From the NCBI GenBank assembly GCA_034359265.1, contig CP136895.1, positions 47,944,001 through 48,008,000 of the forward strand: a stretch of DNA of 64,000 nucleotides. Direction: 5' to 3'. This DNA is from Canna indica. Taxonomy: Eukaryota > Streptophyta > Magnoliopsida > Zingiberales > Cannaceae. This document shows, piece by piece, positions 10,527 to 22,700 of this stretch. The stretch's first letter is position 1. Each line of letters opens with the position of its first letter. A program made the translations under genes and the position numbers. A model generated the notes under the pieces. It worked only from the letters and a program-made list of their open reading frames with translations. It searched no databases and was not told the DNA's origin.

Positions 10527-13500
10527 CTATATAATGGTTCCATCCTTGATGGTAGCATTCTTGAGAACTACTGTGATTCCAGATCTTATATAGAAGCCTT
10601 CACTTGGCCTATCAGCTTCTACTACACCCTGTTAATTAGAAAGAGATAATTTTTGCAGTTAAGTTGATCTATCATGGACATTGAATCTTTCAGCATGTAT
10701 CGGATAAAGCACATACATCTTTGTTTGCTATAACCACATTCTTTCCAATCCTAGCATTCATGTCAATGATGCAATTCCTGGAGATCACAGAAGAAGCTTC
10801 ATATTACTGCATCAGCACTCACACAGTTCATAAATGTTCAAATGAAGGTCTCACCTGATCTTGGTATTTTCTCCTACCCCAATTGGAACCTTCTCAGCTG
10901 ACAACCAAGCAGCAATTTCAGCTTCAGTCTCATAAATATCAGCACCCATCATCATTGTATCCTGCAGTAGACATCAAAAAATTTATATATACATAATGTT
11001 TTAGAGGGAAAAGAACTTCATGTGAGGTAACTTCCTTCTTAGTGAAACAATCATCTCAGGGTGAAAGATAAGGAGCATCACTTTACACTATGGTTGAGTT
11101 AATGCTGCAAATTTCTATTTTACTATGTTAGAAACTTCAAACTGTATCAGTAAAGTATTGAAGAAAGCAAACCTTCAGCTCTGCACTGTAATCTAGACGA
11201 GAACGAACTCCAACTACCGAATGCTCAATGCTGCATTCGTGCAAGAAGCATCCGTGTGAGATGATTGCATCTGTGATCTGCGCACATCACTTTCTTTGCT
11301 TCAATGCACATAATTCATTAACATTGTAAATAACAAAAAACAACATACCCTGCACTTATCCATCTTTGTTGGGGGTAGAAAGCGAGGTGATGTATAGAAG
11401 GGAGTCATTGGGTCATAGAACTGGAATTTTGGGAACTACATTAAGAAGGTCAAAAGTCAGTTCATGATCAATATGAGTTAAAATTAAAAAAAAATTCAAT
11501 TTATGTTTTAGGTAAGTGCAAATTTCATCAAATTATTTCACAATTAAGAACAAACAAGCTACATATGAATGTTTTTGTGCATAGCTGATATATAGGCTAC
11601 CTGTTCTGTCAGTGCCAAATTCGCATTGAAGAACGACCTAATTGTTCCAATGTCTTCCCAATAATCATTGAATATATATGCCTGGAAAGTTGTTCAGATT
11701 CATCAGCAACTTAAACCCAGTTGCATTGAGATGAAAATTTCATAACAAGTTGAAAAATTCACTATCACCTGAACATTATGCTCTTTTACAGCAGGAGGAA
11801 GGATTTCGGATCCAAAGTCATTTGATTTTGGATACTTCCACCTGAAGAAAAGGAGATGAAAGTAAGATAGGGAAGCTTAAATGGTAGAAGAAGATTTAAT
11901 CTCTCACCTTAGAAGCTTTAAAAGAGTTTCTCTTTTAAATAAGTAAACTCCCATTGATGCAATATATGGATATCTTATAGCATCTTGAGGGGACAATCTA
12001 AGATACTCTCCACCACCCTTCTGCAAAACATCAATTTTTTATTGATCAGTGGATTATTCTTAACTGAAACTTATCACATACATTCACATAAGAAGGAAAA
12101 TTTGGATTTACCATGGCTTCCAAATCTGCATCCTTTGGCTTCTCAGAGAATTGGACAATGCGACCTGACTTGTCAATCTTCACTAGTCCGTAATCAGATG
12201 CTCGGCTTTTGGACGACAAATTAATTGATTAGCAAGATAAGAAGAAAAGGAATCTTCAAAACTTCTAAGAAAGCAAATAAGATATTGATTCCTGATTTTG
12301 GACAAGTTAGCTTTGCAAATTGCAGCTAAGAAAATTACATGCCATAAAATTGCTGAAAATAAATAATTCCTGTAAACAATACACAACTTGAGAAATTAAC
12401 ACAAACATCACTTACCTGTGACCTACTGGTACACATGATACTGTAATGTCTGCATCAGTATCTATATGTTTCTGCATGTAGCATGCACCTCTTTAAGTAA
12501 TTAATACAATTTGAGGGAATCAAAAAGACTTATTCATCTAAGCTTCGACATGCCTGCAAAAAGTCCATATAATCCATACGATAAAGTTGGTCACCAGATA
12601 GAATCAGTATATGCTGGATGTTCTTGTTTTTGTTATCCTGAAAAAGGAAAAGTGCAATAGTTGAGTTAATCATACTTAAGAAATTTCTTCATTGGAGTCC
12701 TGACATGAACTGTGATTTTTGAGGGGAAAAGTGAAAATTAATAATATCTTTATCCTCTTTTGAATGTACTTTTTTGGCTTACCTCAAACACCCAAGTGAA
12801 TTTCCTGACAGCATCTGCTGTACCCTGAAACCAGTTCATCCCTGATTCCCCAGGTGTTTGTGTAGCTGCTAAAACCTGCTCATAAGCTTCTAATAAGTCT
12901 AAATAACTGATCATTCTCAAATAATAAATACGGTAAAATATCTGCTTGTGTCAAAGCTTTACGCATATATGGTCCCAAATCTGATAGTTTCTACTTTGCG
13001 ACCTGCCAACAAATGACTAAAGTACCAAATAATTTTTACTCGAGTTAGAAACATTACCTCAACAAATCCATCCCCAAAGTTGACCCCATTACCGAATTGA
13101 TATGTGCGAGAAATGTGTCGATTCAGTGAAGCTGAATTGTACTGTGTCATTATAAATATCTTGTTGATCCCACTGTTGATGCAGTTGCTCATTGGAATAT
13201 CAATAAGCCTATAGCACCCTCCAATTGGAACCTAGAGTTAAGAACAAGTTCAGAAATGGCATGAAAAGTACAGCAAACCAAATTGATCTTAAAGAAGAAA
13301 CTTTGTAATGGATGCTATTCTTCTTAATCTGTTTTCTTTATTATTAGAGGTGATTATGTTTTATCAGCAACATTCTAAATTAGAATGGTCCAATATCCCC
13401 CTCCCTAAGAATATCTGAAGAGGCTCAAGTTTGTTACTCTGTGCTTGTAGACTACCATTAATGGCATAAAAGTTGATCTTTACATATAGGCAATTATCAA

Positions 13501-14161
13501 CTTCTACATTTCATAGAAAAAGAACAAGTTGAAAAGAACATGATCCAAATAAATGAACCAAAGAAGATGCAATTTGTGTTCAATAATTGCAAAAGTTCAC
13601 TTAACTATAAGGGGAAAACGTTAAACCTACTGATTACCAATATCTAGAAAGAACAAAAACCTACTTGAACACATTCTCATCCAAGGAATTCAATTCATGG
13701 AGCAAGAACCCAATTTATTAGCAGAGAAGATATGAAAACTTAGTACTTACTGCAGGTGTGGCTCTTGTACTAGTGAGGGGAAAAAGCTTCGTCCCAGTTC
13801 CTCCACCCAATATAATGGATGCAACACTCTTGGGATCTGCTACTTGCTTCCCAAACATTGGTGCATGGAAAACCTGAATTTATAGAGGAAAAACACAAAA
13901 TGTAAGAGTAGAAGTTCTTCAGGAGAGTGAGGCTACCGGGGTATTTCATTCAATACTTACCACAGTCTCCTGGCTGACATCTGAAGTGAGTACAGAGAAT
14001 GCAACACCCGGCTTAAAACCCCCAAGCAAGCTTCTTCTTGCAATCTTAGTTCTCGGAAACCCTACAATCCCTTCTTCCCATATCCCACTTTGCGCGCTGC
14101 CAAACTTTTTCGCCTGGATGAAGCATGAGTTTGCCTTCGGTGTCACACTGCTTGCGTGCAT
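10527..14161 (-). CDS. ADP-glucose pyrophosphorylase (glucose-1-phosphate adenylyltransferase) large subunit, plastid, Shrunken-2-like
   Basis: Fifteen exons, high to low: 14161-13961, 13873-13751, 13231-13058, 12875-12783, 12637-12554, 12471-12416, 12205-12112, 12020-11908, 11841-11769, 11681-11601, 11435-11349, 11277-11173, 10961-10855, 10777-10717, 10628-10527. They join in frame to 517 residues. The enzyme makes ADP-glucose from glucose-1-phosphate and ATP, the committed starch step; large subunits mainly tune allosteric control of the heterotetramer. Residues 1-60 look like a plastid transit peptide (Ser/Lys/Arg-rich). Visible motifs: [18 protein letters not shown] (90-107), [10 protein letters not shown] (211-220), FSEKP (263-267), DYWEDIGTI in exon 10, and a C-terminal beta-helix part ending in GTII. 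K96 and T106 match potato large-subunit Lys44 and Thr54. An in-frame TAG 12 bp upstream fixes the start. Intron 5 has a GC donor. The closest match from memory is the Sh2-type group. Confidence 0.95.
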
Positions 14162-14560
14162 TGTTCTTCTCTACTGAGACAATCAACAGGAGCTGACATT
14201 AGTTAGAACAATCCTATATAGATGCTGATTTGAATGAGGAGGAACAAGTATAAACACCTTGATGTTAATTAAGAGAGTGGGAGATGGAGATGCTGATACT
14301 TTGGAGAAGCAAAAAAACTCAATGAGAATTAGAAAAGAGTGAGAAGAATTTAAGCACTAGTTGAGGGCACTAAAATCCAGAAATGTCAACAACTGGAATG
14401 CTGCCACACATGGAGAGTGCCAAAAGAAATCTAGAGGGAGCTCTTGGAGGGGGAAAGCAATTATGATTCGTGATTTCAAGCAGCTGCTGGGTTTGATATT
14501 AATATATCAGTAGGAAGTGAAATTGGTAATCTGATGGCGTGTAGTTCTTAATTAAATAGA
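14162..14560 (-). promoter_or_regulatory. 5' flank and probable leader of the AGPase large-subunit gene
   Basis: This lies upstream of the AGPase start on the minus strand. The first in-frame upstream triplet of note is a TAG 12 bp before the ATG. No TATA box or other motif could be assigned firmly. Confidence 0.4.
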
Positions 14561-14930
14561 ATCTTATGAGGCCTCCTCAATTTTCGATAGCATAAATCCC
14601 AAGAAACATTCTTGCTATTTTAATGTGATTCGTGAACCGTGTACTGGTTAAATACAAGTAATTTATCGTAGATAGCGGAGTGGATAAGAATTACATCGAT
14701 CCACGTATTAAGATTAATATCTTTTTTAGATTACTTTTCTTCCTGGTCAACTCCCATGCATGTAAATTCATAGTTGTCCAGAAATAGCAATAAAAAATAT
14801 TTACACGAGTCATATTAATTATTTATATCAAAATTTTTAAATCCAAAAGCAAGAATATTAGAAGTAGAAGCCGCCTAGTAAAAGTACTAATTGAGAGAAA
14901 AATTAGCTATTGTTTGGTTGACAGCAAGTA
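14561..14930. other. Intergenic DNA, nothing recognised
   Basis: AT-rich single-copy-looking sequence with no open frame or repeat structure of note. Confidence 0.5.
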
Positions 14931-14935
14931 GATTC

Positions 14936-15355
14936 GATAATTTTCAGTCCGACCCAATAGTCCAGCCTGGTCCGGTAGCCCGGCCCGGCCCGATAAAATC
15001 GAATTTGGGCTGATGTTTATCGTGTCCGGCCCGATATGGCCCAAGCACTTAACGTGTTGGCCGGGGCCAAGTGCTATCGGTCCGACACAGACATGATAGC
15101 CTGATAAACAATATTAAGGTTGAGTATTAACGGATTTAAAACCCGTTAGTTATCGAACTATTGGGCCGAATTGGGCTGATAAATTGATATGTTTAGCTTG
15201 TTTATTTTTTTCTTTTTCATGTTATCGAGCTAAACTCGTTATTATTCGTGTCATGTCGGATCGGGCTGGTGATTCCAGGCCCGAATATTTATCAGGCCGG
15301 GCACGAATTTTTTTCGGGTCGGGCCGATCTAACACGAATTACTAGGTCTAACGGC
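14936..15355. repeat. Degenerate repeat rich in GGCCCG / CGGGCC words
   Basis: Repeated words such as 'cccggcccggcccgataaa' and 'gtcgggccgatctaac' alternate with 'cacgaatt'. A similar block occurs at 17235-17600 ('cacgacccaaccccgata', 'tatcgggctgggcc'). The two probably belong to one non-autonomous DNA-transposon family of the hAT-like kind, but neither shows a clear inverted pair or target duplication. Confidence 0.45.
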
Positions 15356-16980
15356 AAGTGTAGTGAAAAGTTACATAATTTTTTCTTCTTTTGAAAAATT
15401 AAGCCAATTGCACTTTCCATACAACCGAGGAATTGGCATGACCAACTTTCCTTAGCAAGTTATTCCTTTGTAAAAATATAATATTATATTAAACAAACTA
15501 ATAATAAATTATAATATTATTAATTATTAATTACAAAATTATATTGTTGTCTCTCCTTCTCTAGTTCAACGTCGCCCGGGGGGGAGACCTGCAAAAGATA
15601 CTACGACACTCAAGTTAGTGTGATTCCAAGGTGGAGGTTCATAAAATTGGAACTTAGGGTTACCTGAGTGTGCCGTGTCTATTTATATTATAGGGAATGG
15701 CAGTGTTGCCGCCCGAAGATTTTGTAGTGAGATTTGCCTAGAATGAGTCGAGGTCAATTCCGGAGATGACTGATGTATATTTTCTAATAAGGTAGGATGC
15801 AAATATTCTTATGTCTTGAGTCTTAATTTGGGCAGAGCCGTTTAGTCTGTCTTGAGTCTGGCTATGAGATGTAGTTAGGCGGAGCCACCTGGATGGGATC
15901 GCGCGATTTGGTCTGGAATGATGGATGGGGCATTGCTGGGTCTAGTTCGAACGAGCCCAATAGTTCTGGTCCAGTCTAATTATATTATAAAATTATAAAA
16001 TAGTTACATTGAAATGAAACGGTGCGATAAACCTATTGGCATATAAACTAGAGCTTAAATCGGTTGGCATCGATTTCTAGATTTTTTGGAAGAATAATTC
16101 CATATAGAAGGCCTTTTCTTTTTCTTTTTCTAATATACGTTATATGATGCTTTAACCCTTTAAGAATAATACTTACGAAGAGAATGAAAAACGTAATGAA
16201 TAATGAAGAGAGAGAAAGAAACACTTAGAGCAGGTTTGGCCTACAACTATGCTTCTCGTATTTGTAATTATAATATTTAGTTAATTTAGGTGTTTGCTTA
16301 GCTGTAATTAGGTTAATTGTAGTATTTATAAAATGCAGGATTTAATTATAGACCGTAAATCAAGTTGCAACTTAAAAAGCCCACGACCCATATTTGAAGC
16401 ATGCAACCAAATTAATTTGTATGATTTAATTTAAGTAAGAATTAAAAAATAATTTATTCAAATGACTTAGAGTCTTAGATGGAGATATGATAAATATCAA
16501 AATTGTAGATTTTTTAGTGCTGAACACGATGGTGATGTCAGATTTTAGATCTAAGTCATTTTATAGAATTTTTTTATTTTTCAGTATTATGCAATAACTA
16601 AAAATTATTTATTTGTTTTGATAAATGATTAAATAATATAAAAATAGTATTATACTAAATTAAATGGTGATTTAGAGTATAAAATAATATTATTTTGGGT
16701 CAGATCGATTTCCTTGTAGCCGATGAATTATTGATGGCGTAAAATGATGAATTTATCCTTTTGCCTCTATTTGTTTGTTATTACTTCTAAATTTCGTGGA
16801 TCAATTTAGGCTATTTTTTTTGTCATATCTCTAATTAGATCGTAGGTTTTTACGGCGCTTAGTGGCCTTTGCTTGCTCCTTTGATGATTTGTGGATCAAT
16901 TGTTTGCGCATGAGATGGATTATGGATCGCACTTTTCAAATATCCACGCTAGCGGCCGCTACCACTTGAAGTGGCAGATC
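15356..16980. other. Intergenic DNA with weak retroelement-like traces
   Basis: The part at 15570-15790 has G-rich LTR-like wording ('gcccgggggggagacctgc', 'gttgccgcccgaagatttt') but no TG...CA ends or coding. The rest (15960-16980) is AT-rich without recognised features. Confidence 0.35.
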
Positions 16981-17019
16981 TAGGCTCCTCTACCGTATTG
17001 GGATATTTCGAACATTGAC

Positions 17020-17215
17020 AGGGGCGAAGTCAGGAAATTATCTCAAAAGAGGCAAAATATAAAATCACAGATCACATAAGCAATTATATGGTAAAAAAAT
17101 ATTTTTAGGGGGAGCAAATATAACTAAATACTAATACATATAATACATATTACTATATATGTCTAATGGGGAGACCAATGTCAGGGGGGACAATTGCCTC
17201 CCCTAACAATACATT
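17020..17215. repeat. Degenerate repeat related in wording to 2790-3055
   Basis: It contains 'aggggcgaagtcagg', 'agggggagcaaat' and 'caattgcctcccctaac', echoing the GGGGCAAA / GCCCTCC repeat near 2.8-3.0 kb. The class was not determined. Confidence 0.3.
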
Positions 17216-17234
17216 GTCACCGCCCACGGGCGCT

Positions 17235-17600
17235 CATTCAGCAACGTCACGACCCAACCCCGATAAAAATTCGGGTATGGGCCCCCGAGTTCGGCACGAT
17301 ACGAAAACTAAACGTGCTGGCACGACCCAACCCATTAGCACGATAACAAAAAAGAAAAAAATAATTAAATCTTAATTAATCTTAGTTTTTTAAAAAATAA
17401 TGAAAACCAAACAGGCTGCCCCCTTTGTTGACTTGGGTTATCGAGCTATCGGATCAGGCCAACATCCTCTGACCCAGCATGCCCCAGTGCGATTTATCGG
17501 GCTGGCCCAGCATGATAATGGGCGACCCGAGCGCAATTTATCGTGTGGGGCATGTGTCGAGCTATCGGGCTGGGCCAAAAATTGTAAGGCCTAGATATGA
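17235..17600. repeat. Second copy of the GGCCCG-rich degenerate repeat
   Basis: It shares the 'cacgacccaaccc', 'cgggtatgggccc' and 'atcgggctgggcc' vocabulary with 14936-15355. Small frames across it (17166-17594) are repeat translations, not genes. Confidence 0.45.
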
Positions 17601-17930
17601 AGATGCAAGTTACAAATTATGTACTTGCAACTTTCATTTGTGACCACCCAAACGCCTATAAATAGAAGTTGCAACTCTACTTCCGAACAACCAAACGATA
17701 GACTACATATTTTATTCGTGGACATTTGTTTTTTCATGCAAAACTTTTTTCAGCATTTGTATTTAAGGACAACCAAATTTTCCCTTACTGACTTGAGCCG
17801 AAAAACTTAATGATTAGGAAGAAAATAAGCTAAATTATGTATATGCACTTTTTAATATTTGGTATGGTGCCTTTACTTACGGCCTCGGTGTCTACGGTGA
17901 CACTTATTGTTGAGGTCAAATTTATAATAC

Positions 17931-17958
17931 ACTAGTATAAGACCCGTGCGATGCACGG
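17931..17958 (-). terminator. Helitron 3' end: hairpin plus CTAGT
   Basis: A 6-bp GC stem with a 3-base loop lies 12-27 bases before the terminal CTAGT. This hairpin marks the end of rolling-circle transposition in Helitrons. Confidence 0.8.
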
Positions 17959-18084
17959 TGATCTTAATTCATATTAGATCTAATAAATTTATTATTAATA
18001 TATCAATATTTTAAAAATAATATTATGCAAAAAGCATAAAAAATATAAAAATATTTTTTTTTATAAATCACGAAAAACTTTTTA

Positions 18085-18990
18085 TCATACAACATTTGTA
18101 GTTTCTTTTTCAATATGACATTCTGAATTACAAATCAAAATCTTTAAACTTTTTCTATTGATCATCCTATACATTGCGATATAAAATTGTTCATGAGTGA
18201 ATACAGGTTTATTTAGAAAAATACCGATATTTGATAGTGATTGACCCCGACTTTTATTGATAGTCATCGCATAAGAAATCATAACACGAAATTATCTCAT
18301 TTGAAATTTAGTTAGCAGTCTTGGATCTAATGGTGTCAACGACATACGTGGAATGAATATCTTTTCTCTATAATTAGTTTTGGAAATAATATTGGCTTCA
18401 AGGACTCAATTCTCAAGTCTTGTTAACATCTATCGTGCTCTATTACATAATCCGGCAGATGGATCGATATTTCTTAGCAAACTAATAATAGTCACAACTT
18501 TTAATGTCAAAAAATAATTAGGAACACCATAACATTTGGTGTAGTTCAAAAAGTATGGTATATGGATCTGATCCAACAAACTCCCTCCAGAATTTGATAA
18601 GCATGTGTCGTTGACTCTTTTTGATTTAGAGAAATCATATAGTTATTAATCATTTCAATCATGTTTAGAATGAGAGCTAATATAGCTCTTTGTTGCAAAT
18701 ATTTTAAATATTGGCATTTATTATAAGCTCTAGATAAATTGCATCAACAATCGTAGCAATATGATCACTTGCATCTAAAATTAAGTTATCATTTGAAAAT
18801 TAAGTTTTCGTTAGCTTCAAAACTTCACAGTCGTCTCATAAGTAAGACGAATTAAGTGCAACATTAACAATATCTTGTCTGCTTTACTTAGGAATGATAG
18901 GTAAAATTTATCTGAAGTCTCCCTCAAATACTATAATTTTATCTCCAAAAGGATGATCATTGTTGTTTGGATTCTTAAAATGCATAACAT
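18085..18990 (-). pseudogene. Helitron Rep/helicase remnant, C-terminal Pif1-like helicase region
   Basis: The final open piece (18282-18085) contains AMTINKSRGQSLSNIGIFL and then VFTHEQFYIAMYR, the conserved C-terminal motifs of Helitron Pif1-like helicases. Further upstream in the gene, around 18345-18500, the minus strand reads NIDPSAGLCNRARL-like sequence. Around 18850-18965 it reads GDKIIVFEGDFR then ILPIIPK, matching the helicase GGDFRQ-LP region. Stops and frameshifts separate these blocks (for example directly after EGDFR and after IIPK), so no functional protein can be made. The full family protein has an HUH replication initiator plus helicase and exceeds 1,000 residues; only the helicase end is recognised here. 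Confidence 0.8.
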
Positions 18991-19060
18991 CATGTAATGT
19001 TTTATCAAACGCTTTAAAATAATATCTAAAATTAAAAGAATCAGACTATTAAATTTGTAT

Positions 19061-19664
19061 TTAATGAAATTTAATATATATATATATTAAATAGATAACT
19101 GCTCAATACATTCACACTTTCCTTTTTACCTAGATTCATGTGTATTAAATATTGATGGTTAATTTTATAACATGGAATTTCTAAATTCGGATTTTGAGAA
19201 GCGGAATCCAAATTCGTATTTTGCGGTTCAAAATTTTTAAATTCAGAACATAAAGTTTCGGATTCCTATTTTATCTCCGGCCAAACTCTCTAACACGATC
19301 AAAGTACTTTGGCCAAAAATTTAAATATATATATATTAAAAAATAATTTTAGTTTATGAAATATTTTTTATAATAAAAATGAGAGGTTAGACTCTAAAAA
19401 ATATATTTTTAAACTCTGAAATGCATCAAAGATTATAAAATTAAATTTAAATTAAAAATTATAAATATTTTATTTAACCACAACACCTCTTTTGTATTAT
19501 AAAAAAAATTAATTAATTAAAATTATTTTTTAAAATTATAAAGCTATTATAGACTTTGGGCAAATGTCTCTAATGCATTAGAGATTTTTGTTTAAAGTCT
19601 AAAATTAAATTAAAATTAAAATTAAAAATAAAAAAAAACTTTCAAAATATTTTTATAGACTTTA

Positions 19665-19699
<35 letters not shown>

Positions 19700-20140
19700 A
19701 TATTTTATAATTATAATACTATTATAAATAAATGTCTCTGAGTTATTAGAGAGTTTTGCCGATTAAAGCCTATAAATTAATTTTAAATTAAAAATAATAA
19801 AATATTTTTATAGACTCTAAAATATATATTATATATATATATATATTATGAATTAAATTTTATTTTTATAATTATAAAATTATTATAAACAAAAATTTCT
19901 AACTCATAATTAGAAATTTTTGTGCAAAGTTTATAATAACTTTATAATTTTTATAAAAAATATTTTAATTTATGAAATAATTTTTTAATGATACAAAATT
20001 GGTACTACGATAAAAAAATATTTTACATCGAAATATTTCATAATTTTAATTTTAATTTAGTTATATATATATATATTCTAAGATTTTATAAATTAAAATT
20101 ATTTTTTAATTATATATATATATATATATTTGACCCAAAC
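19061..20140. repeat. AT-rich DNA with (TA)n tracts and internally repeated units
   Basis: TA runs occur near 19074, 19325, 19678-19700, 19838 and 20118. Between them, units with 'ttttataattataaa', 'tctctaa' and 'ttagagattttt' recur imperfectly, so the region probably grew by local duplication. No coding was seen. Confidence 0.5.
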
Positions 20141-20455
20141 TTCTAACCAGCGAGGATAAAATAGTAATTCGAAATTTTACGTTCTAGATTTGAGAATTTT
20201 GACTCTCGAAATATGAATGTAGGATTTTCTTTTTCTCAAAATTTGGATTTGAGAAATTATTGATTTTATAATTGATGAATTAGTTAGGTGTCCATTTTTC
20301 AACTGAACTTACCGTTAGTTTTACTTAAATCTTTTGTATAAATTAATTAACCAGCCCTAATTAAATCTTCACGCGTCAATTTTATAATTCATTCATTAGT
20401 TTTGCTTCTAATTAAAAAGGAAAATTTTACGCAAGTATAAATTAATTAATTCTCT
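20141..20455. other. Intergenic DNA, nothing recognised
   Basis: AT-rich; no open frame or repeat of note. Confidence 0.5.
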
Positions 20456-20700
20456 TTTCAACGAGAGTGGAGATGATGATGACGATCTTTAGATCCGACG
20501 GCCGAGGTTTCTCCGGATGTGCTGTCAGCTTGAGAGGATCTCCAGCCGCACACGTGAACGGTGACAATGACGACCACAGCTTGCGAGGGCGAGCGGTCCC
20601 ACGTGGCTATCAACCCTTGTGAGCCGTTGACGAGGTGATGAGGCATGGCCCATCTCCATCCTCCAACCCCATGCGAGGCAGCGCGACCGCCCATGTTATC
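20456..20700. other. Isolated GC-rich island in AT-rich DNA
   Basis: A roughly 240-bp GC-rich stretch begins and ends abruptly. It has a 78-codon minus-strand frame (20694-20458) with no recognised domain, and two ACGT-core motifs, CACACGTGAAC near 20550 and CCCACGTGGC near 20598. It may be an exon fragment moved by a transposon or a regulatory remnant; nothing decides. Confidence 0.3.
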
Positions 20701-21780
20701 TTAATTTTATATTATGGATTGGTTAAATTTTTATGAGACATATTTTAACTAATTTAGCACGTGGCAAATTAGTTTATCACGTCGATACCAAGAATTAACA
20801 AATGAGATGGGTTTCAAGAGTTAAGTCACGAAGTACTGCTACGGACGATGTAGTATGGGGCACGAGTGCGACGGTTTTGGATGTGCACACAATTACCTCC
20901 TCTTGTTGGTATCTGAAGTCGCGGATTAAGTCGTTCAAATTGTAGCTATCAACTGCTGCGTGGACGTACGTCTGGACCATTGCATTGTTTATATATGCAC
21001 CTATTCATGAGGAATGTGTTTTGTCTGCAGGGAGCCTTTGCATTGCACCACGTTTTTATCAAAGATATTTACACAACAATCTAGCTACATATTTCATATT
21101 TATTGATTTGTAGGTTTGTATCAAATTTGATTAATTATCATCTAGGATTGGATTGTGGAATATGGGCAGAGAATAGGAAGAACAGGAAGCTACGGCGGCC
21201 TACGGGCAGTGTGAGCCACTGAGCCCGCACATCAAATCATGTAAGAGAAAGCAGCAATTCACATGACTTATGACATGCTTCCAGACAATATCTATGTAGC
21301 AATTAGCAACACCGACGACTCTCATTTTGTTGAATGCATATGAGTGATTGACTATCTTTGGATTTCTTAGTGGCAGCATCAAACATAGGAGATTGTCAAT
21401 GGCCTGGAATGCATGTCATAATCTCTTAGCATTGAACATTCAGAAACAGTGATTCAATTCAATAGTTCTACTGATTTAATCAATTACCATGCAGCAACAA
21501 TGATTCAATTCAATAGTATTACTGATTTAGTATTGATTTAAAAAAAATCAAAAGGAAAAAATTCAAAAAAAATGAAAAAAGAAATTACCACGCCAATGAA
21601 CTTTCTTTGAAAAAGTACCACGTGACAGTTCTAAATCTTACTTATATATAAAAATTAAATTTAAATAAATTTTAAAAATATTAAAATATAATTCTATAAA
21701 TTTTTAGATTTTTTCGAATTAGCAACACTTGATTAATACAATTGTCACATGACAATTTTGATAAATTAGAATTATTATTA
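20701..21780. other. Intergenic DNA without supported genes
   Basis: Two ~60-codon minus frames (20795-20980 and 21200-21382) lack recognisable motifs. A short duplication of 'gattcaattcaatag' occurs near 21450 and 21500. Confidence 0.4.
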
Positions 21781-21940
21781 TTTTTTATAGAAAAAAAATA
21801 ACTTTATAACACAGTCATTATAAAGCGTAAATGCGATAATATACATATAAAGCGTATAAGCGCTGCAATTAGTGATTGAACCCAAATCCTAATTAACATA
21901 CCCGAATGCTACTATCATTTGAGCACAGATGAGTTCACAA
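21781..21940 (-). mobile_element. SINE-like copy (same family as 36268-36456)
   Basis: It is alignable end to end with the copy at 36268-36456: the tail side 'ttttatagaaaaaa', then 'ctttataacaca', 'aaagcgta', and near the head 'gaatgctactatcatttgagcaca'. On the minus strand the head carries a tRNA-like A box and B box. This copy is shorter and more diverged, and its flanking duplication is uncertain (TAGAATTA on both sides). Confidence 0.65.
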
Positions 21941-22495
21941 TTTGGTAGAATTAATAAGTGCAATTAGTTATGTGAAATAAAAATTAAATTAAAATATTAG
22001 TAAAAGATAATTTATTTCTCTCGTTCAGTTTTGGCGGCACAAATTAATTGGTGAATTAAATTAGTAGCATTAATAAATACAATTAATAAAAATTAAATAA
22101 AAAATAATTATACAAATTTTTATAATTTATCATGTCAGCGATACTTGATCAGTACGTACAATACCATGCGACAATTTTGAATATTGCTTTTATAAATATA
22201 TATACATATTACACTATCCACCGTTCTTCTAGTTTTCAAAATTATACTAACATCCAATGTACTTTTTTGCCAGTTATTTTGTTATTCTTATAATAATTTA
22301 ATTATAATGTAAGATATTAACTAAAATGTTATTTCTTTAATAATATATTTACTATTTTTAATAACTAAAATACAATTGTGATTATCCTTTAAAAAACACA
22401 ATTGTGATTATATATCCTAATCCACATGATTACTTATAATGACATTATGACATATTAATTAATTATATTTAATATATTCAAATTAAATAATTGAT
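21941..22495. other. AT-rich intergenic DNA
   Basis: No genes or clear elements were seen. Confidence 0.4.
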
Positions 22496-22497
22496 AG

Positions 22498-22620
22498 TCA
22501 ACTGTGGGTAGCACAGTTGGTGGCAACATGTTGAACGTTGTTTAGAGATCTAGGATTTGAACTCTTGTATGGTCACCTATTGTGACTTTCTTTTTTTGTT
22601 TAAATTTTTTTTAAATATAT
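22498..22620 (+). mobile_element. tRNA-derived SINE-like element
   Basis: A TAGCACAGTTGG A box at about 22508-22520 and a GGATTTGAACTC B box at about 22553-22564 have tRNA-like spacing. The element then runs into a T-rich tail. ATTGATA occurs just before it and again after the T tract near 22620, a possible short target duplication. Its body differs from the SINE family at 36.3 kb. Confidence 0.55.
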
Positions 22621-22700
22621 TGATAAAGATGAAAAAAATTATTAACTCAAAGTTAGGGAATGATAATCTAATTTTCAAAATTAGAGGAAGGTTAAGGGTG

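Larger units (their letters stand above)
17931..19060 (-). mobile_element. 3' part of a Helitron with degenerate helicase coding
   Basis: Read on the minus strand, the segment ends in a GC hairpin (CCGTGC-ATC-GCACGG at 17958-17943) followed by a short spacer and CTAGT (17935-17931). This is the CTRRT-type end with upstream hairpin that defines a Helitron 3' terminus. The neighbouring minus-strand coding matches the Helitron Pif1-like helicase, which independently supports the call. The 5' end (TC) was not located; sequence beyond about 19060 is AT-rich and may be unrelated. Confidence 0.8.

Noticed and set aside
22508..22564. tRNA gene
   Set aside because: A and B boxes are present but no cloverleaf can be drawn and a T-rich tail follows, so it is read as a SINE.
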